Under the pieces are notes generated by a model. That model did not search any database and had not been told where the DNA came from. It saw only the letters and a program-made list of their open reading frames with translations. The position numbers and the translations under genes were made by a program. DNA of 64,000 nucleotides from Spartobacteria bacterium (GTDB taxonomy: Bacteria > Verrucomicrobiota > Verrucomicrobiia > Chthoniobacterales > UBA10450), in assembly GCA_003169695.1 (NCBI GenBank), contig PNAS01000044.1:17996-81995 (forward strand), given 5' to 3'. How positions within the stretch are numbered: the stretch's first letter is position 1; each line of letters starts with the position of its first letter. Shown in pieces: positions 61,802 to 64,000 of this stretch.

Positions 61802-61807
61802 GCAGCG

Positions 61808-62173
61808 ATGTTCCAGATCATCTTCAACGAATTAAGCGCCGCGGAAATGTCGGCACTGCCAAAGACGTTGCAGCTCGATTTGCTCGCGGAATTCCAGATT
61901 CTCCCGGAAGATCTCGATAACCTCGATGCGAGTCGTTTCGGGGTGATCGAACGCGAAGGGAAAAAACTGCATCGTTATCGCGCGAAAGATTACCGGATTT
62001 ATTTTGAGAAACGCGTGGAAGGAATCACCGTCCATCGCGTCCTGCACAAGAACACATTTCGCGACTTCCTTTTCCGCAGCAAACTGCCGATGGCGGAAGA
62101 CGATCAGCTCGGCAAGGCGCGAGAATTTTGGAAATTGATCGAACAAGGCGAGCGCGCGGAGAAGAAGGCCTGA
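61808..62173 (+). CDS. RelE/ParE-fold toxin-like protein
   Basis: The 121-residue protein has the RelE-like pattern: an N-terminal helix pair (LPKTLQLDLLAEFQIL), ASRFGVIEREGKKLHRYRAK, then DYRIYFEKRVEGITVHRVLHKNTF. In RelE-type toxins the Arg/Tyr/His residues in these strands cut ribosome-bound mRNA. No antitoxin gene is adjacent. It follows alr by six bases and its end overlaps the aminotransferase frame, so it may be a housekeeping member of the fold. Confidence 0.7.
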   Translation: MFQIIFNELSAAEMSALPKTLQLDLLAEFQILPEDLDNLDASRFGVIEREGKKLHRYRAKDYRIYFEKRVEGITVHRVLHKNTFRDFLFRSKLPMAEDDQLGKAREFWKLIEQGERAEKKA

Positions 62174-63327
62174 TCGCTGCGCTCGATGCGGACGAAGAAC
62201 TGCGACGGCGCGAGTTTCCGATTTGCTCGCGCAAAATCTATTGCGCCCACGCCGCAGATGCACCATTGCCGCGCCGAGTGGCCGACGCAATGCGGGACTC
62301 GATCGAACGCGCCTCGACCGATGCACGGCAATACGATCTGGAGTTGGCGCATATCGCGAAAGCGCGGAAGGCGGTGGCGCGATTCATCGGCGCGGAATTG
62401 GATGAGATTTCGTTCACGGGGCCCACTTCAAGCGGACTGAGTGCAATCGCGAACGGCCTCGATTGGACGAACGGTGACGAAGTCATCTGCTATCTCGATG
62501 ATTACCCGGCGAATGTTTATCCCTGGCTTGCTCTCGAACGGCGCGGCGTAAAGGCGGTCCTGCTCGAGACGGCTCGCATCGGTGAAATCACGCCGAAAAT
62601 TGTCGAGCAGGCTCTGACGGAGCGGACAAAACTCGTGGCGCTGGCGAGTGCGAATTTCTGCAGCGGGTATCGAATCGATCTGGAATCGATCGGTGCGCTT
62701 TGCGCAAAGCGTGGCGTCTTGCTTTCGGTCGATGCCATTCAGACTCTTGGCGCGTTTCCGATCGCGTTGGCTCGAATCGATTTTCTCAGCGCCGGAGCTC
62801 AGAAATGGATGCTTGGTCCATCGGGCGCAGGAATTTTGTATGTGAAGAATAGGCGGCGCGATTTGTTGCGTCCGGCGACGATCGGCGGCTGGAATGTGCA
62901 ATCCCGCAATTTCATCGCCCAGCGCGAGATCAAGTACGCCCCGGGTGGCCAGAAATTCGAGCCGGGCGCTTACTACCACAGCGCAATCGCCGGGTTCGGG
63001 GCCGCGATCGAGCTTCTTCTGGAAGCTGGGACGACAGAGATTGCCGAGCGGGTTCTCTCGCTGACGCAGGCACTCAAGGCTGAAATTGCATCCGCTGGTT
63101 TTGAATTCCTGAGCCCGGACGAAGAGAACAATCGCTCCGGGATTTTAACGTTTCGGCATCCGAAAATTCCGGCCGATCAATTCCTGGAAGCGCTCTTGAA
63201 CAACGACGTCGTCGTGTCATTGCGCTTCGATCGCGGCGATCGCAGCTGGCTGCGCGTCAGCCCGCATTTTTACAACACCTTCGACGAAATCGCGAAGATG
63301 ACGGACGTGTTGCGGAAAGAACTGTAA
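62128..63327 (+). CDS. class-V PLP-dependent aminotransferase (cysteine-desulfurase-like fold)
   Basis: The ~399-residue protein has the fold-type-I class-V layout: IYCAHAADAPLPRRVADAM, FTGPTSSGLSAIANGL, the PLP-binding Asp in LLSVDAIQTLGAFPI and the Schiff-base Lys in SAGAQKWMLGPSGAGILYV. Later parts (KFEPGAYYHSAIAGF) resemble isopenicillin-N-epimerase and kynureninase-like members more than NifS. The start is uncertain: a TTG at 62128 lies within the previous gene, and no ATG suits better. Reaction unknown. Confidence 0.78.
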   Translation: MEIDRTRRARGEEGLIAALDADEELRRREFPICSRKIYCAHAADAPLPRRVADAMRDSIERASTDARQYDLELAHIAKARKAVARFIGAELDEISFTGPTSSGLSAIANGLDWTNGDEVICYLDDYPANVYPWLALERRGVKAVLLETARIGEITPKIVEQALTERTKLVALASANFCSGYRIDLESIGALCAKRGVLLSVDAIQTLGAFPIALARIDFLSAGAQKWMLGPSGAGILYVKNRRRDLLRPATIGGWNVQSRNFIAQREIKYAPGGQKFEPGAYYHSAIAGFGAAIELLLEAGTTEIAERVLSLTQALKAEIASAGFEFLSPDEENNRSGILTFRHPKIPADQFLEALLNNDVVVSLRFDRGDRSWLRVSPHFYNTFDEIAKMTDVLRKEL

Positions 63328-63359
63328 TCCGGCGCACTCGCCGCGGCGAGCGCCTACAC

Positions 63360-63599
63360 CTACTTCATCAGCAGGACGGAACGGCTGCGTTTGATTTCGC
63401 GTGTAATCTTGCGGTGCATGTGCGCCGGCATCCCGGTAACGCGCCGGGGCAAAATTTTCCCGCTCTCGGTAACAAATTTCTTCAACAGATCGGGGTTCTT
63501 GTAGTCGATCGCTTCAGTGGCGATATCGATGCGGCGCCGCGGCATCGTGCGATTGGCGCGGCGGAAAGCGGAACGGCGTTTGGCGGTCTTTGGTTGCAT
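63360..63599 (-). CDS. rpsR: 30S ribosomal protein S18
   Basis: The 79-residue basic protein has the S18 core: [40 protein letters not shown] and a basic N-terminus. It binds S6 and 16S rRNA in the small-subunit platform. It follows rpmG by six bases on the same strand. Confidence 0.95.
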   Translation of the reverse strand: MQPKTAKRRSAFRRANRTMPRRRIDIATEAIDYKNPDLLKKFVTESGKILPRRVTGMPAHMHRKITREIKRSRSVLLMK

Positions 63600-63605
63600 G
63601 GCTGA

Positions 63606-63779
63606 TTACCTCGTTTCGCGATGAAGGGTATGCCGTTTCAGGAAAGGATTGTATTTCTTTTTTTCGAGCCGATTTGGCGTGCGCGGGCTCTTCTTATTGC
63701 GAGTGCTCATGTAGCGCGAGACCGGTGCGCCGAGCGCCTTTGCTTCCGTGCATTCCAGAGTAATGATTTCCTGCGCCAT
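63606..63779 (-). CDS. rpmG: 50S ribosomal protein L33
   Basis: The 57-residue protein starts [20 protein letters not shown] and continues with [20 protein letters not shown] and [15 protein letters not shown], the L33 pattern. Only one Cys remains, so it lacks the four-Cys zinc site and is a zinc-independent (C-minus) form. It lies directly between dksA and rpsR. Confidence 0.92.
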   Translation of the reverse strand: MAQEIITLECTEAKALGAPVSRYMSTRNKKSPRTPNRLEKKKYNPFLKRHTLHRETR

Positions 63780-63781
63780 AA

Positions 63782-64000
63782 CTAGTCCTTGCTGTCGTCC
63801 GCTTTCGCCTCTTCTTCTTCGCCTTCGGCCCCCTCCTCATCGGTCAAACCGAAGAGCGATGTGACCGATTGCCGCACGCGAGACGCTTTGTTTTGCTTCT
63901 CGAGCTTTGATTGGCATTCGACGGTAAAACGCGCGAACGGGATCGCCTCAAGCCGCGCGTGCGAGATTGATTTTCCGGACATTTCGCAGGTTCCGTACGT
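63782..64000 (-). CDS. dksA: DksA/TraR-type zinc-finger protein (5' partial)
   Basis: The frame is open to the window edge; 72 C-terminal residues are seen. They begin [20 protein letters not shown] and continue [15 protein letters not shown], the DksA-family finger, then an acidic Glu-rich tail. Of the usual four cysteines two remain (Cys in GTCE, Cys in VECQ). DksA-type proteins bind RNA polymerase and adjust rRNA and stress transcription. Here the gene leads into rpmG and rpsR. Confidence 0.85.
   Translation of the reverse strand, partial: TYGTCEMSGKSISHARLEAIPFARFTVECQSKLEKQNKASRVRQSVTSLFGLTDEEGAEGEEEEAKADDSKD

Noticed and set aside
1..64000. CRISPR array or known phage-defence locus
   Set aside because: No regularly spaced direct repeats and no Cas, restriction, retron, CBASS or similar core genes were seen. 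The cyclase domain at 42.9 kb belongs to a transcription-regulator type protein.

Overview
The window reads as chromosomal DNA from a free-living, Gram-negative-type heterotroph. The best guess is a soil Verrucomicrobiota (Chthoniobacterales-like). This is inferred from lipoproteins and a beta-barrel porin, a secreted GloVer-repeat protein with C-terminal domains common in that phylum, large Ser/Thr-kinase and cyclase-ATPase-TPR regulators, abundant REP-like hairpins and a RAYT transposase, and a dksA-rpmG-rpsR cluster. No rRNA or marker tree supports it, so the phylum is an inference.

Layout. 1-3.7 kb is an accessory run of small NTF2-like and membrane genes with signs of local duplication and decay (a one-base frameshift and an orphan gene tail), ending in an SMP-30-type protein. 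4.1-17 kb, mostly minus strand, is a citrate-metabolism block: a two-subunit ATP-citrate lyase (aclB-aclA) in an overlapping operon with a DUF6958-like protein, an HD-fold protein and a PIN/small-protein pair, then aconitase, VapBC and isocitrate dehydrogenase. A 5' piece of a second aconitase and a 3' piece of a second isocitrate dehydrogenase bracket the intact acn-icd pair. 17.2-24.3 kb holds a thiolase, an NYN-LOTUS protein, a FabG-type reductase and a two-gene split version of the IcmF acyl-CoA mutase.

24.4-30.7 kb holds an MFS transporter followed by a REP-associated transposase gene (RAYT) flanked by inverted REPs. The RAYT gene is interrupted near its 3' end by a 3,886-bp element. This element has 21-bp terminal inverted repeats and a perfect 8-bp target duplication. 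It encodes an IS1-family transposase plus about six passenger genes and a tRNA-like sequence. 30.7-36.2 kb has a fused CoA-transferase divergent from a methylcitrate-cycle operon (prpD-prpB-prpC plus a thioesterase). 36.3-39.5 kb has fdhD/mobA (molybdo-enzyme maturation), a DUF1203 gene and ada.

39.6-53.7 kb is bracketed by a functional-looking tRNA-Arg(UCU) and a broken copy sharing 48 identical bases. It carries an envelope/signalling set: a cyclase-ATPase-TPR regulator, an FHA-ABC exporter built like mycobacterial Rv1747, a coiled-coil lipoprotein, small secreted proteins, a porin, and a Ser/Thr kinase with a second, catalytically dead kinase-like domain. 53.9-64 kb is mostly housekeeping: sppA, a CPBP protease, the overlapping thiL-tsaE-tsaB-alr run, a RelE-like toxin fold, a class-V aminotransferase, and rpsR, rpmG and dksA.
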